DNA of 5,254 bases from an uncultured Bacilli bacterium. Lineage in GTDB: Bacteria; Bacillota_I; Bacilli_A; RF39; UBA660. The position numbers and the translations under genes were made by a program. The notes beneath the pieces are model-generated. The model made no database searches, was not told the DNA's origin, and worked only from the letters and a program-made list of their open reading frames with translations. Location of the stretch: contig CAOVIS010000013.1 in assembly GCA_948543905.1 (NCBI GenBank), forward strand, positions 11,304 through 16,557, in the 5' to 3' direction. This document shows, one piece after another, positions 5,101 through 5,254 of this stretch. Each line of letters opens with the position of its first letter. Positions within the stretch are counted from its first letter, which is position 1.

Positions 5101-5254
5101 ATGAAAATATCATGTAATAAATTAAAAAGTCATATTAAAAATAGTGAAAATATCGATTGGTTAAACATATGGGAAAAGTTTACTCTTAGAACTGCGGAAG
5201 TAGAAGGTGTAGAAGTTATTGGCAATACTTTTGATAGCGTTGTCATTGCTGAAA
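5101..5254 (+). CDS. pheT: Phenylalanine--tRNA ligase beta subunit, N-terminal part
   Basis: The ATG is preceded by AGGAGA (5089-5094), which overlaps the TAG stop of pheS (5088-5090); the gap between the genes is ten bases. The 51 visible residues start MKISCNKLKSHIK and continue through FTLRTAEVEGVEVIGNTF, matching the PheT N-terminus (usually MKxSxxWLKxYV, later an xAEVEG-like segment that leads into the EMAP/OB-type tRNA-binding domain). The usual Trp of the SYNWLK-like start is replaced (SCNKLK). PheT carries the editing domain that removes Tyr from tRNA-Phe and completes the enzyme with PheS. The gene runs off the right edge; full length is normally about 800 residues. Confidence 0.93.
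   Translation, partial: MKISCNKLKSHIKNSENIDWLNIWEKFTLRTAEVEGVEVIGNTFDSVVIAE

Noticed and set aside
1..5254. CRISPR array, tRNA or rRNA genes, transposase or insertion-sequence ends
   Set aside because: No regularly spaced repeats, cloverleaf-like segments, transposase motifs or matching terminal inverted repeats were found by eye.

Overview
The window is AT-rich DNA read with the standard bacterial code: TGG serves as Trp and TGA as a stop. It has Shine-Dalgarno sites of the AGGAG type, a textbook sigma-A type promoter and a tRNA-dependent T-box leader. These point to a low-GC Firmicutes/Bacilli-type organism. An uncultured gut lineage related to the Mollicutes/Erysipelotrichia is my inference, from the low GC and the style of the surface protein; no rRNA is present to confirm it.

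Layout. (1) 2-802 is the 3' part of an unrecognised gene that enters from the left edge; its reading frame is open from base 2, so the ATG at 308 is internal. (2) 808-1008 is a fossil of the C-terminal end of peptide deformylase. It keeps the HEYDH metal-site motif but lacks the rest of the enzyme and has an in-frame TAA. (3) 1009-1486 has no intact gene: a probable terminator, small open frames of doubtful reality and what looks like decayed coding DNA. (4) 1487-1702 (minus) encodes a small XRE-type repressor. It diverges from a secreted or surface-anchored 440-residue protein (1821-3143). The 118-base gap between them holds a consensus TTGACA-17-TATAAT promoter and three related dyad elements placed where a repressor would act. 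(5) 3156-3405 is a promoter plus a T-box leader with a UUC (Phe) specifier and a terminator/antiterminator switch. (6) 3424-4082 is a DUF218/YdcF-like gene split into two frames at an in-phase A AAA AAA tract. (7) 4086-5090 is pheS, and 5101 to the right edge is the start of pheT.

How it works together. The right half is a phenylalanyl-tRNA synthetase operon that should be switched on when uncharged tRNA-Phe accumulates. Unusually, its first gene is a DUF218 protein, so that protein would be under the same control. The middle is a separate two-gene module in which the XRE protein probably controls the divergent surface protein and perhaps itself. The left end looks like a site of gene decay or recombination. 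The best candidates for something new are the operator array with its surface protein, the T-box-driven DUF218 gene, and the possible -1 frameshift within that gene.
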